Shown here: positions 44,285 through 54,128 of the stretch, piece after piece
Position numbering within the stretch: the stretch's first letter is position 1
Layout of the letters: every line of letters begins with the position of its first letter
NCBI RefSeq assembly: GCF_963676815.1
Contig: NZ_OY781365.1
Coordinates: 868,001-932,000, forward strand
Origin: an uncultured Draconibacterium sp.
GTDB taxonomy: Bacteria; Bacteroidota; Bacteroidia; Bacteroidales; Prolixibacteraceae
DNA: 64,000 nt
Direction: 5' to 3'
Translations under genes and position numbers: made by a program
The notes under the pieces: model-generated
Seen by the model: only the letters and a program-made list of their open reading frames with translations
The model's database searches: none
Told to the model about the DNA's origin: nothing

Positions 44285-45457
44285 ATGTTTAAAATTCAAA
44301 CTCTGAATAAGATTGACCCCGACGGGCTTAAATTATTCCCACTTGACAATTACGAGATTGCAAGCGAGCTTCCAAATCCGGACGCTATTGTTTTGCGCAG
44401 TTTTAAAATGCATGATGTTGAAATTCCATCGTCGGTTAAAGCTGTTGCAAGAGCCGGAGCGGGTGTAAATAATATCCCTATCGATAAATGTACTGAAAAA
44501 GGAATCGTGGTTTTCAACACTCCCGGTGCTAATGCCAACGGAGTAAAAGAAGCTGTAATTGCCGGAATGTTAATGGCTTCGCGCGATTATATTGGTGCAG
44601 CAAACTGGGCAAAAACATTAGTAGGCGAAGGCGATAAAGTACCGGCATTAGTAGAACAAGGCAAAAAGAACTTTGCCGGAGAAGAAATAAAAGGTAAAAC
44701 ACTAGCCGTAATTGGCTTGGGTGCAATCGGTGTTTTGGCTGCCAATGCTGCCTCAGCACTTCGTATGAATGTAATTGGTTACGATCCGTACATGTCGGTA
44801 AAACACGCATTAAAACTGAGCCGCGAGGTGCAAGTGGTTGAAGGTATTCAGGTGTTGTTGCAACAAGCCGATTTTATTACCATCAACATCCCGTTGTTAC
44901 CCGATACTAAAGGATACATCAACAAAGACAAATTTGCCATGATGAAAGATGGCGTTAAAATTCTGAACTTTGCACGTGGAGGTCTGGTAGATCACAGCGA
45001 TTTAAAAGTTGCCATCGAGTCGGGTAAAGTAGGCAAATATATTACTGATTTTCCTGATGAAGAATGCCTGAAACTGGATAACGTAATTTCAATTCCTCAC
45101 CTGGGAGCTTCAACAAAAGAGTCGGAAACCAACTGTGCTATTATGGCCGTTGAACAAATGCGCGACTACCTGGAGAACGGTAACATTAAAAACTCGGTGA
45201 ATTTCCCTGCTGCCGAACTGGAGCGCAACGGAGGAAGCCGAATTTTGATTGCCAACCGCAATGTTCCGAATATGGTAAGCCAGATTTCTACAGTATTGGC
45301 TGCCGAAGGATTGAACATTGACAATATGCTGAACAAAAAACGCGACGATATTGCGTATAACATTATCGACGTTGACGCGTCTGCAATTAACGAAAGCGTA
45401 AAAGAAAAACTGTTAGCAATCGACGGAATCTTTATGGTTCGTTTGATTAATGCTTAA
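44285..45457 (+). CDS. serA: D-3-phosphoglycerate dehydrogenase
   Basis: A 390-residue NAD-dependent enzyme that oxidises 3-phosphoglycerate to 3-phosphohydroxypyruvate, the first step of serine synthesis. The Rossmann motif is TLAVIGLGAIGVLAANAAS (near residue 138), with FINIP-like substrate contacts, ILNFARGGLVDHSDL and the catalytic region IPHLGASTKESETN. A C-terminal ACT domain (about 318-390) offers allosteric control, perhaps by serine. It is a short form without the intervening ASB domain. The adjacent serC often seen in Bacteroidota is absent here. Confidence 0.94.
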   Translation: MFKIQTLNKIDPDGLKLFPLDNYEIASELPNPDAIVLRSFKMHDVEIPSSVKAVARAGAGVNNIPIDKCTEKGIVVFNTPGANANGVKEAVIAGMLMASRDYIGAANWAKTLVGEGDKVPALVEQGKKNFAGEEIKGKTLAVIGLGAIGVLAANAASALRMNVIGYDPYMSVKHALKLSREVQVVEGIQVLLQQADFITINIPLLPDTKGYINKDKFAMMKDGVKILNFARGGLVDHSDLKVAIESGKVGKYITDFPDEECLKLDNVISIPHLGASTKESETNCAIMAVEQMRDYLENGNIKNSVNFPAAELERNGGSRILIANRNVPNMVSQISTVLAAEGLNIDNMLNKKRDDIAYNIIDVDASAINESVKEKLLAIDGIFMVRLINA

Positions 45458-45487
45458 GGCAGAAACAGTTTAAAGAAATATTTTATC

Positions 45488-45525
45488 AAAAGGAGAATCA
45501 GGGTTACATCTGTTTCTCCTTTTTT
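45488..45525 (+). terminator. Intrinsic terminator after serA
   Basis: AAAAGGAGAA and TTTCTCCTTTT stem around a 15-nt loop, followed by Ts. Confidence 0.65.
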
Positions 45526-45605
45526 ATGCCCGCAATTGCACCAAGCTCATTGCTAAATTATCATTAATAACATACTACCCTGCTTTCCAAGTCCCTCTTT
45601 TTTAC

Positions 45606-45613
45606 TATTTTTG
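45606..45613 (+). promoter_or_regulatory. -7 promoter box of transketolase (TATTTTTG)
   Basis: Exact TAnnTTTG, 45 bp before the ATG at 45658. A TTTC at 45584-45587 sits at nearly the right -33 distance. Confidence 0.5.
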
Positions 45614-45657
45614 GCGTTCCTGTCCTGCCTAAAGTAAATTGAAAAAAATTACAAAAA

Positions 45658-47673
45658 ATGAGTAAAAGTATTGAAGTTAAAGCAGCTGATAATGTTCGAA
45701 TTCTGGCTGCCGCAATGGTTGAAAAAGCAAAATCGGGCCACCCTGGCGGAGCAATGGGCGGAGCAGATTTTGTAAACATCCTTTATTCTGAATTCCTTAA
45801 TTACGATCCATCGGACATGACATGGGCAAACCGCGACCGTTTTTTCCTCGATCCGGGCCATATGTCTCCAATGCTTTACGGAATTTTATCATTGGCAGGT
45901 TTTTACAGCATGGAAGATGTTGCCAATTTCCGTCAGTGGGGAAGCGTAACTCCGGGACACCCTGAAGTAGACGTTGAGCGTGGTGTAGAAAATACATCGG
46001 GCCCACTCGGACAAGGCCATGTTATGGCAGTTGGTGCAGCTATTACCGAGCGTTTCCTGGTAGCTCGTTTTGGCGAGTGGATGGCACATAAAACATACGC
46101 TTTCATCTCTGATGGTGGTATTCAGGAAGAGATTTCGCAGGGAGCAGGTAGAATTGCCGGCCACCTGGGATTGAGCAACCTGATCATGTTCTATGATTCA
46201 AATGACATTCAGCTGTCTACCGAAACCGACGAGGTTACAAATGAAGACACTGAAATGAAATATAAAGCCTGGGGCTGGAACGTTGTTACGATTGTTGGTA
46301 ACGATGCCGATGCCATTCGCAAAGCATTAAAAGATGCTCAGGCAGAAACTGAAAAACCAACCCTGATTATTGGTAAAACAATTATGGGTAAAGGTGCCAT
46401 CACCGAAGATGGTGCAAATTTCGAACGTCAGTGTTCAACTCACGGTCAGCCATTATCGGGCGCCGGTGCATCATTTGCTAAAACAATCGAAAATCTGGGT
46501 GGCGATCCTGAAAACCCATTCGTAATTTTCGACGATGTAAAAGAATACTACGAAAAACGTAAAGCCGAGCTGATTGAAGCTGCAGCAGCTAAAAAAGCAG
46601 AGCAAGAAAAATGGGAAGCTGCAAATCCTGAATTGGCTGCGAAGTTTAAAGCATTCTTCTCGAAAGAAGTTCCGGCAATTGACTACAGCAAAATCGAGCA
46701 AAAAGCAGGTATCGCAACACGTGGTGCTTCGGCAACTGTTCTTTCAGTATTTGCCAACGAAGTTGAAAACATGATCGTGTCGTCTGCCGACCTTTCAAAC
46801 TCAGATAAAACTGATGGTTTCCTAAAAAATACAACATCATTCAAAAAAGGCGATTTTAGCGGACAATTCCTGCAGGCAGGTGTTTGCGAGCTAACTATGG
46901 CTGCAATTATGAACGGTATGGCATTGCACGGAGGTGTAATTCCTGCATGTGGTACTTTCTTCGTATTCAGCGATTATATGAAACCTGCAGCACGTATTGC
47001 AGCCTTGCAAGAGTTGCCGGTTAAATACATCTGGACACACGATGCATTCCGTGTTGGAGAAGATGGTCCTACTCACCAACCTGTTGAGCAGGAAGCACAA
47101 ATTCGACTGTTAGAGAAATTGCAAAACCACAGCCACAAAAACTCGATGTTGGTATTGCGTCCTGCCGATGGTAACGAGACTACCGTTGCATGGAAAATGG
47201 CTATGGAAAATACTGATACTCCAACAGCGCTTATTTTGTCGCGCCAGGGAATTAAAGACGTTACTACATACGAAACGGCACAGGGAGCTACAAAAGGTGC
47301 ATACATCCTTCAGGATTGTGAAGGTACACCAGATGTAATTCTTTTGGCAAGTGGCTCAGAAGTAAGCACGTTGGTTGACGGTGCAGAGTTATTGGCAAAA
47401 GACGGTGTTAAAAGCCGCATCGTTTCTGTTCCTTCAGAAGGATTGTTCCGCACACAAAGTGCCGAATACCAAAAAGAAGTTCTTCCTGCAGGAGTTGCTA
47501 AATTTGGTTTAACTGCCGGATTACCTGTAACACTTGAAGGATTGGTTGGAATGGAAGGAAAAGTGTTTGGTCTCGGATCATTCGGATTTTCTGCACCTGC
47601 CGGAGTATTAGACGTTAAACTGGGTTACACCGGCGAAAACGTATACAACCAGGTTAAAGAATTATTGGCATAG
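45658..47673 (+). CDS. tkt: Transketolase
   Basis: A 671-residue thiamine-diphosphate enzyme of the non-oxidative pentose phosphate pathway. The N-terminal motif KAKSGHPGGAMGGADF, the ThDP/metal-binding SDGGIQEEISQGAGRIAGHLGL (split: SDGGIQEE, then GLSNLIMFYDSNDIQLS) and GPLGQGHVMAVGAA are all present. The pyrimidine domain contains GVCELTMAAIMNGMALHGG and WTHDAFRVGEDGPTHQPVE. Full length, so both active-site halves are in one chain. Monocistronic, with its own promoter and terminator. Confidence 0.96.
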   Translation: MSKSIEVKAADNVRILAAAMVEKAKSGHPGGAMGGADFVNILYSEFLNYDPSDMTWANRDRFFLDPGHMSPMLYGILSLAGFYSMEDVANFRQWGSVTPGHPEVDVERGVENTSGPLGQGHVMAVGAAITERFLVARFGEWMAHKTYAFISDGGIQEEISQGAGRIAGHLGLSNLIMFYDSNDIQLSTETDEVTNEDTEMKYKAWGWNVVTIVGNDADAIRKALKDAQAETEKPTLIIGKTIMGKGAITEDGANFERQCSTHGQPLSGAGASFAKTIENLGGDPENPFVIFDDVKEYYEKRKAELIEAAAAKKAEQEKWEAANPELAAKFKAFFSKEVPAIDYSKIEQKAGIATRGASATVLSVFANEVENMIVSSADLSNSDKTDGFLKNTTSFKKGDFSGQFLQAGVCELTMAAIMNGMALHGGVIPACGTFFVFSDYMKPAARIAALQELPVKYIWTHDAFRVGEDGPTHQPVEQEAQIRLLEKLQNHSHKNSMLVLRPADGNETTVAWKMAMENTDTPTALILSRQGIKDVTTYETAQGATKGAYILQDCEGTPDVILLASGSEVSTLVDGAELLAKDGVKSRIVSVPSEGLFRTQSAEYQKEVLPAGVAKFGLTAGLPVTLEGLVGMEGKVFGLGSFGFSAPAGVLDVKLGYTGENVYNQVKELLA

Positions 47674-47691
47674 TAGCTACATTTTATAGAT

Positions 47692-47723
47692 AAAAAGGTG
47701 CTTCTTACGGAGCACCTTTTTTT
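47692..47723 (+). terminator. Intrinsic terminator after transketolase
   Basis: AAAGGTGCT, loop TCTTACGG, AGCACCTTT and a T run. Confidence 0.8.
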
Positions 47724-47824
47724 ATTCTTTCGCCCCATTTTTTATAGGCCAATTTTGCTATATTAGCTCCCGCATAACAAATTCGTTATTGTATTCTTTT
47801 TCAAGCAAACCAGGGTAAAAAGCA

Positions 47825-50800
47825 ATGAAAGATCAAACTGACCAAAAAATTGCCCACCTCCATAAAATCATTGACACATCACGGCAAATACAACGTCTGA
47901 TAACTTCAGAAAGACAAGCAGACGTGATATTGGATAAAACCTGCAAAATACTGGTAGAAACTCGTGAATATTATTTTGCCTGGATTGCACTTTTTGATGA
48001 AGAACAAAATATCAACTTTTATACCTGCGAGGGCAATACAACTTTGGGCAACGATATAAAACAGCAGTTATTCGCGAAAGAACAGGCAAGCGAATTCTGG
48101 CAAAATATTACCAATGATTCGCAAACAGTTTTAAAAAAGCTTTCGCCCCATTATATAAAAAATATCGATACAAAGCACTGGATCCCTTTTCTTTCCACGA
48201 TACAGGAAAACGGACAAGCACTTGGAGTTATGTGTGTTGCTGTTCCTGCAAAAGATGCTAAACATCCGAAAGAAGAGCTGTGTATCGTCGACATGTCGAA
48301 TAACATTGCATTTGCACTATCGAAAATCAGACAATACGACAAGCTAAAATCAAACGAATTACACTATAAAAACCTGGTTAACACCCTGAACGACGGGCTG
48401 CTGATATTACAGGATGGCGTAATGAAATTTGTGAACCAATCGTTATGCAAATTAACTGGTTATTCCGAAGCAGAATTACTCAATAAAGATTTTACCATGC
48501 TTGTTGCTCCAGAAGAACTGGATAGGGTTAGAATGCTTTATACAAATATTTTATCAGGTAAAGAAGACAACAAGAACTACGACTCGGTAGCAGTAACTAA
48601 GCATGGACAAACATTCTCGGTTGAAATAACTGCCGTAACAACTGACTTTAATAATCAACCGGCATTTCTGGTTATTCTACATGATAATTCAGAACTAAAA
48701 AAATCGCTCGCACGACTCAAAGAAAGAGAAGAACATTTTCATTTTCTTTCCGACGCTTCGTTTGAAGGAATAATCATTCACGATAATGGTGTTGTACTTG
48801 ATGTAAACCAAAGACTGCTTGACATTTCAGGTTATTCGCGCGAAGATTTGCTTGGCAAAAATATGTTGTCGGGTTTTATTATTGAGCCTGACCGGCAGAA
48901 AGCAATTGAAAGCATACAAAGCGAAACACCAAAACCTTATGTAATTGGTGTGCGCAAAAAAGACGGAATAATTGGTTACGCAGAAATTGAAGCAAGAAGC
49001 ATACCTTACAAAGGAAAGACGGTTCGTATAGCCGCTGTTCGCGATGTGTCGGAACGTTTTCAATTACAGGAAGAGATAAAAAGGAACAAAGAGCGATTAA
49101 ACCGTTTGCTCGATAATTTGCCCGGCGTTGCCTATAACTGCCAAAACGATGAGTACTGGAGTATGAACTTCGTAAGCGAGGGAAGTTTTCAGTTGTTTGG
49201 TTACCAACCCGAAGAATTGATAGGTGGGAACAAAATAAAATACAATGATCTAATTCACCCCGACGACAAAGCCAATATTCGGGATACGATTCAAAAAGCA
49301 ATCGACAACAAAGAAACTTTTGAAGTAGAATACAGAATATTAACAAGGCAAGGCGATATAAAATGGGTGTGGGAAAGAGGTAAACCGGTTTATAACCTTG
49401 AAGATGTTGTGCTGGAAGGTTTTATAACCGATATCACTCAAAGAAAAATGCTGGAGCGCTGGAATGAAATGTTGTCAAAAGCCATTGAATCAAGCTCGGC
49501 AAGTATTTTAATAACCGACGCAAACGGAAAACTAGAATATGTAAATCCCTACTTTGAAGAAAAAACAGGATACAAAAGAGAAGAAGTTATTGGTAAAAAT
49601 CCGAAGATACTCAGCTCGGGGAAACACGATATTCTTTTCTACAAACAGCTCTGGGATACCATACGCTCGGGTAAAATATGGCAGGGAGAATTTAAAAACA
49701 AAAAGAAAAACGGAAAATCGTACTGGGAACAGGCCAGTATCTCACCAATTTTTGATAAAAATGGAAAGATTATACAATTTGTTGCCGTAAAAGAAGACAT
49801 TACCGAAAAACGGAAAACACTAAAAGCACTAAAAAAAGCCAAGCTAATTGCTGAACAAAACGAAAAAAGATTTAAGGCTTTGCATAACGCATCGTTTGGT
49901 GGGATTGCGATACACGATAAAGGCCAAATACTTGATTGCAATGAAGGTTTAAGCCGAATTACAGGATATACGTATGAGGAACTGATGGGAATGGACGGAT
50001 TGCTGTTAATTGCAGAAGAAAACCGGGAGCTGGTTTTAAACCATATTTATAACGAATACGACAAGCCCTACGAAACTTTCGGGCTTCGGAAAAACGGGCA
50101 AAAGTATCCGTTGCGCATTGAAGCCCGGATGATTCCGTACAACAATAAAAGAGTGCGTGTTGTGGAGTTCAGAGATATTAGTGAACAAAAAAGAATAGAA
50201 CAAGAACTTATACTGGCAAAAGAAAAGGCAGAACAAACCGATAAACTCAAATCATCGTTTTTGGCGAATATGAGCCACGAAATAAGAACCCCTATGAACG
50301 GCATTCTGGGCTTTACAGAACTGTTGAAAGAGCCCGACTTATCGTTACAACAACGCTCTGATTTTATTGATACCATACAAACAAGTGGCGAACGCATGCT
50401 TAGCACCATCAACGATATTATCGATATTTCGAAGATTGAATCGGGAATGGTAATGCTAAATATGCAGGATATTAATCTGATCGCTTTTATAAACGACCTG
50501 TACAACTTTTTTCAGCCGATGATGCTAAAAAAAGATATCGACTTTAAAGTAAACTCAAACAACGGCCACCCCATAAGTTTGTTCCACACCGACCCCGACA
50601 AACTGCATTCGATATTAACAAACCTGATAAAAAACGCTTATAAATTTACTGCATCGGGTACCATCGAGTTTGGTTATACTGTTGCGGGTAACACCATTAA
50701 CTTTTATGTAACCGACACTGGTGTAGGCATCCAAAAAGACAGGCAAAAAGCCATCTTCGAGCGATTTGTACAAGCCGATATTGCCGACTCGAGAGTATTT

Positions 50801-51355
50801 GAAGGATCAGGACTGGGGCTTGCAATTACCAAATCGTATACCGAAATGTTAAATGGCTCAATCAGTTTAGAATCTAAATTTGGTAAAGGCAGCACATTTA
50901 AAGTTTGCCTGCCTATTCCCCACTCCGAGAATGCCGAAAATACAAATGCCGAAAAGGATGAATATAAAATTGAAGATCGCCTGAATCATAGTTTGAAGAT
51001 TATGGTAGCTGAAGACGACCCCGTATCGGTTGAATTGCTAAAGCTGCTGGTTAACGATGTGGCCTCGGAAATACTAGTTGCACGAAACGGAAAAGATGCC
51101 GTTGACATAGTGGCAAAAACACCTGACATAGATCTGGTTTTAATGGACATTAAAATGCCGGTAATTGATGGGTATACCGCAACAAAGAAAATACGGGAAT
51201 TTAATAAATCGGTTAAAATTATTGCACAGTCGGCCTTTGCACAGCCCGACGATATTAGAAAAGCAACAGCTGCCGGGTGCAATCATTTTGTTTCGAAACC
51301 AATAAACAAGAGAAATTTATTTGAAGCAATTAAAGAGCTGTTTAAAACCGACTAA
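47825..51355 (+). CDS. Hybrid sensor histidine kinase 1 (GAF-PAS5-HisKA-HATPase-REC)
   Basis: A 1,176-residue protein with no membrane segment, so probably cytoplasmic. An N-terminal GAF-like domain (about 15-180) is followed by about five PAS domains (about 185-300, 310-420, 430-545, 550-670 and 690-800). HisKA has phospho-accepting His818 (NMSHEIRTPMNG). HATPase_c (about 920-1040) has LIKNAYKF and GSGLGLAITKSY. The C-terminal receiver (about 1055-1175) has Asp1108 in LVLMDIKMP. There is no DNA-binding output, so it should signal by phosphorelay to another protein. It is the first of three related kinases; its N terminus matches that of the kinase at 57930. Confidence 0.93.
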   Translation: MKDQTDQKIAHLHKIIDTSRQIQRLITSERQADVILDKTCKILVETREYYFAWIALFDEEQNINFYTCEGNTTLGNDIKQQLFAKEQASEFWQNITNDSQTVLKKLSPHYIKNIDTKHWIPFLSTIQENGQALGVMCVAVPAKDAKHPKEELCIVDMSNNIAFALSKIRQYDKLKSNELHYKNLVNTLNDGLLILQDGVMKFVNQSLCKLTGYSEAELLNKDFTMLVAPEELDRVRMLYTNILSGKEDNKNYDSVAVTKHGQTFSVEITAVTTDFNNQPAFLVILHDNSELKKSLARLKEREEHFHFLSDASFEGIIIHDNGVVLDVNQRLLDISGYSREDLLGKNMLSGFIIEPDRQKAIESIQSETPKPYVIGVRKKDGIIGYAEIEARSIPYKGKTVRIAAVRDVSERFQLQEEIKRNKERLNRLLDNLPGVAYNCQNDEYWSMNFVSEGSFQLFGYQPEELIGGNKIKYNDLIHPDDKANIRDTIQKAIDNKETFEVEYRILTRQGDIKWVWERGKPVYNLEDVVLEGFITDITQRKMLERWNEMLSKAIESSSASILITDANGKLEYVNPYFEEKTGYKREEVIGKNPKILSSGKHDILFYKQLWDTIRSGKIWQGEFKNKKKNGKSYWEQASISPIFDKNGKIIQFVAVKEDITEKRKTLKALKKAKLIAEQNEKRFKALHNASFGGIAIHDKGQILDCNEGLSRITGYTYEELMGMDGLLLIAEENRELVLNHIYNEYDKPYETFGLRKNGQKYPLRIEARMIPYNNKRVRVVEFRDISEQKRIEQELILAKEKAEQTDKLKSSFLANMSHEIRTPMNGILGFTELLKEPDLSLQQRSDFIDTIQTSGERMLSTINDIIDISKIESGMVMLNMQDINLIAFINDLYNFFQPMMLKKDIDFKVNSNNGHPISLFHTDPDKLHSILTNLIKNAYKFTASGTIEFGYTVAGNTINFYVTDTGVGIQKDRQKAIFERFVQADIADSRVFEGSGLGLAITKSYTEMLNGSISLESKFGKGSTFKVCLPIPHSENAENTNAEKDEYKIEDRLNHSLKIMVAEDDPVSVELLKLLVNDVASEILVARNGKDAVDIVAKTPDIDLVLMDIKMPVIDGYTATKKIREFNKSVKIIAQSAFAQPDDIRKATAAGCNHFVSKPINKRNLFEAIKELFKTD

Positions 51356-51456
51356 ATCCAGCTTGTTTTAACGCTTTATTTGGACGTTTTATAAATTATA
51401 TTGTAACTTAAGTAAACTAAAACCAGTAAGGAAAGGTTATAGGTTTTATTATTATT

Positions 51457-51855
51457 ATGCAAAATCTGAATATCACATATAATTCAGACAACCATATTGT
51501 ATACATTACAAAAGAGGGGAAAATTAGCCTTAACGAGGCCATCCTGGTATTAAACAAATTGGTTGAAGAATATGGAAAGCTTGAAACAATCTATATTCTG
51601 GAAGACTCACGTCAATCAAGGCTCGATATTTCGTTACTGGAAGTGCGCGAATTTTTCCGCGAAATACGCAAAAATGTTACCGGCCGAAAAGAAATAAGGC
51701 ATGCCGATATTGTTGATACACCATTTGAAACGGCAATGGGAGTTATTTTTCAGCAAATGGTAGCACCGCTTAAGGGTTACGATTACCGCTGTTTCTCTAC
51801 CGAAGAGGCCGCACTTGCCTGGCTAAAAAAAGGCACATATTACCCCCGAAAATAA
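51457..51855 (+). CDS. Small STAS/SpoIIAA-like protein between kinases
   Basis: A 132-residue soluble protein: YNSDNHIVYITKEGKISLNEA, then an alpha/beta pattern with IYILEDSRQSRLDISLLEVREF and a C-terminal EEAALAWLKKG. The C-terminal EEAxAWL ending is typical of SpoIIAA-like/STAS domain proteins. The family assignment is by pattern only. Its position, 100 bp after hybrid kinase 1 and just before kinase 2, suggests a signalling partner. No catalytic residues were recognised. Confidence 0.7.
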   Translation: MQNLNITYNSDNHIVYITKEGKISLNEAILVLNKLVEEYGKLETIYILEDSRQSRLDISLLEVREFFREIRKNVTGRKEIRHADIVDTPFETAMGVIFQQMVAPLKGYDYRCFSTEEAALAWLKKGTYYPRK

Positions 51856-52076
51856 CAATCGCATCCCTATAATTAAGTGCCAAACACTACTTTGCCAATA
51901 CCTTAAACCCAAAAACACTAAAATATTGTATTTGATATTTTAAATATTAACTTTATTAGGTAGTTAAATTGCAAAATATCGGGATACAATTTTAGAATTG
52001 AATATTAATTTAATTTACAAACCAAAATCAATAAGGTACGGAATTATTGTACTATACACCTTTTAAAGCTAATACT

Positions 52077-52823
52077 ATGAAAAAGGAACCAAAAGTACCT
52101 CTCCCTTTCAGCCACTTCTTTCAAAAAACTCAACTACCAATACTTGTTATCTCGCTGCACGGAAAAATTGTAAAGAGTAATAGAAGTGCCGAAACATTAT
52201 TTAAATACGCTTCTGATGAACTGGCCGAGAAAAATATACTCGAACTTTTTTCGCCCAAAAATGGCACCAAATGGTTAACAAACATTTTAACCGAGATTGA
52301 AAATAATCAACTTTCATCAACCGAAATTGAAATAAGCGTTAAAACCGGAGAACGATATGTTCTGAATATTTCATTTTATTCCGAGTACAATACATCCAAC
52401 GAAATAAGTCGCATTATTACAATCATTCATAACCGAATTAAACTGCCAACTTCAACAAAACAAAGTTTAAACGAGGAAGAAAAATTCCGCTTTCTGTTTA
52501 AAAATATGAGAGAAGGTTGTGCAATACACAAATTACTTGAAGATGAAAACGGTAAACCGATTGATTATGAAATTATAGAAGTAAACAAATCGTTCGAAAA
52601 GATTATTGGAATTGATTTCAACAAAGCATGCGGACAACTGGCAAGCAAATTATACGGAACCGGCGTACCTCCGTTTTTAAAAGAATATGCCGAAGTTACA
52701 AATAGCCAAACATCCAAAGAATTTTCGGTTTATTTTAAACCTATGGATAAGCATTTTCAGATTTCGGCTTCGTACTTACGTCCCGGTTTTTTTGCAACAA
52801 TTTTTACGGATATTACAGTGTAA
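52077..52823 (+). CDS. N-terminal fragment of hybrid kinase 2 (two PAS domains)
   Basis: A 248-residue remnant from ATG 52077 to a TAA created by the left end of the insertion sequence (last codons ACA GTG TAA; GTG and TAA include IS bases). It contains a PAS domain (about 20-125) and a second PAS (about 140-247) but no kinase part. An in-frame TTG at 52047 is less likely as a start. If translated, it would be a free sensor module without output. Confidence 0.7.
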   Translation: MKKEPKVPLPFSHFFQKTQLPILVISLHGKIVKSNRSAETLFKYASDELAEKNILELFSPKNGTKWLTNILTEIENNQLSSTEIEISVKTGERYVLNISFYSEYNTSNEISRIITIIHNRIKLPTSTKQSLNEEEKFRFLFKNMREGCAIHKLLEDENGKPIDYEIIEVNKSFEKIIGIDFNKACGQLASKLYGTGVPPFLKEYAEVTNSQTSKEFSVYFKPMDKHFQISASYLRPGFFATIFTDITV

Positions 52824-52941
52824 GCTTCCCCTTTTTAGGACTATCTAAAAATAGATTATTTTCTTTTTCATAACCAAATTCTGAAAGCTTTTTCAATGTG
52901 ATTTTTGGTTCTGTCAAGGGCGACTGAGTTAGCGAAGTCGT

Positions 52942-53733
52942 TTATATACCCTTGACAGGTTCGTAAATCACATTTTCTTTGCTGTTCAGCTTTTGGTTCT
53001 TCATTTTATTGGCATAACCAATGGGAGTCATTCCTCCCAATGAATCATGCGGTCTTCTATTGTTGTAATCAAATATCCATCTTTCTGTTTCATTTCTGGC
53101 TTCATCCAACGATTGAAACAGGTAGGCATCCAATACTGCCCTGCGGTAGGTTCCGTTAAATCGCTCTACAAAAGCATTCTGTGTTGGCTTGCCTGGCTGG
53201 GTATATAAAAGTTCAATTCCTTGAAATTTGCTCCATTCTTTTAACAGCTCAGCAATAAACTCGGGGCCGTTATCCATCCTTATTTGTGATGGTTTGCCCC
53301 TGCATTTTATCAAGTGATTCAGGACATAAACTACTTTATTGCTTCGGATGGAATGGTCAAGTTCAACATGGAGCGCTTCTCGGTTAAAGTCATCCATAAT
53401 ATTGAAACTTTTTATCTTCCGTCCATTCTCCAGAGCATCGTGCATAAAATCAATCGACCAACAATTATTGATATTTTCGGGGATTACCAAAGGAACTTTT
53501 ACCCTGGCAGGGAGCCTTTTCTTTACTTTCCTGCGCATATTCAGTTTCATCATGCAATAAACCCGATACACCCGCTTGTGGTTCCACTCATTGCCTTCCA
53601 GGCGTAATCGGCCATATGCCTTCCAAAAACCTTCTGTAGGGTGGTCTTTCGCTTTTATGGTAAGTGCATCAATTACCTCAGCATCGTCTTTTATCGACTC
53701 GTAGTAATAAACGGAACGACTCATATTTAACAC
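52942..53733 (-). CDS. IS3-family transposase OrfB (DDE integrase domain)
   Basis: A 263-residue ORF with the IS3 DDE catalytic triad: Asp in CWSIDFMHD, Asp in IRMDNGPEF and Glu in NAFVERFNGTYR. A HTH_21-like segment (HPTEGFWKAYGRLRLEG) is near the N terminus and the C terminus has FDYNNRRPHDSLGGMTP. The frame is open further upstream to the slippery site at about 53815-53821, so the native product is probably an OrfAB fusion made by -1 frameshifting, adding ALKPCEKREIAKEV and onward before the residues counted here. Confidence 0.95.
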   Translation of the reverse strand: MLNMSRSVYYYESIKDDAEVIDALTIKAKDHPTEGFWKAYGRLRLEGNEWNHKRVYRVYCMMKLNMRRKVKKRLPARVKVPLVIPENINNCWSIDFMHDALENGRKIKSFNIMDDFNREALHVELDHSIRSNKVVYVLNHLIKCRGKPSQIRMDNGPEFIAELLKEWSKFQGIELLYTQPGKPTQNAFVERFNGTYRRAVLDAYLFQSLDEARNETERWIFDYNNRRPHDSLGGMTPIGYANKMKNQKLNSKENVIYEPVKGI

Positions 53734-53807
53734 ACGGCACGCCCTGCGGATGCCAACTGTTGGATTGATGCAAACTTCCTTTGCAATCTCTCTTTTTTCA
53801 CAAGGCT

Positions 53808-54074
53808 TTAAAGCTTTTTTTCGATAATCTCTTTGGCAAGTTTTAAATCAAGAGCTTGTTCGGCATACATCATTTTTAATTTGCGGTTCTCCTCTTCGAG
53901 TTCCTTGAGCCTTTTCAACTCTGTGGCTTCCATGCCGCCATATCGTTGCCGCCATTTGTAAAATGTAGCTCGGCTAACACTATGGTCACGAACAATTTCT
54001 TCTACGCTTTTGCCGTTTTCGTACTCCTTCAAAATCGAGGAGATTTGTTGTGGTGTAAATCTTTTCTTCTTCAT
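53808..54074 (-). CDS. IS3-family transposase OrfA
   Basis: An 88-residue protein with a helix-turn-helix (FTPQQISSILKEYENGKSVE, then SVSRATFYKWRQRYGG) and a leucine-zipper coiled coil (LKRLKELEEENRKLKMM). It binds the IS ends. The stop codon follows the heptamer A AAA AAG (seven A then G at 53821-53814), the usual IS3 site for -1 frameshifting into OrfB. Confidence 0.95.
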   Translation of the reverse strand: MKKKRFTPQQISSILKEYENGKSVEEIVRDHSVSRATFYKWRQRYGGMEATELKRLKELEEENRKLKMMYAEQALDLKLAKEIIEKKL

Positions 54075-54128
54075 CTTCTAACAGTTCAAAATTAACGTTT
54101 ATTTGTCTACTTTTAAACTGTCCTTTTT

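Noticed and set aside
44189..44293. Leader peptide upstream of serA
   Set aside because: A 34-codon frame starts at ATG 44189 and overlaps the serA start, but it has no run of a relevant amino acid, no terminator follows it, and a palindrome within it better fits an operator.
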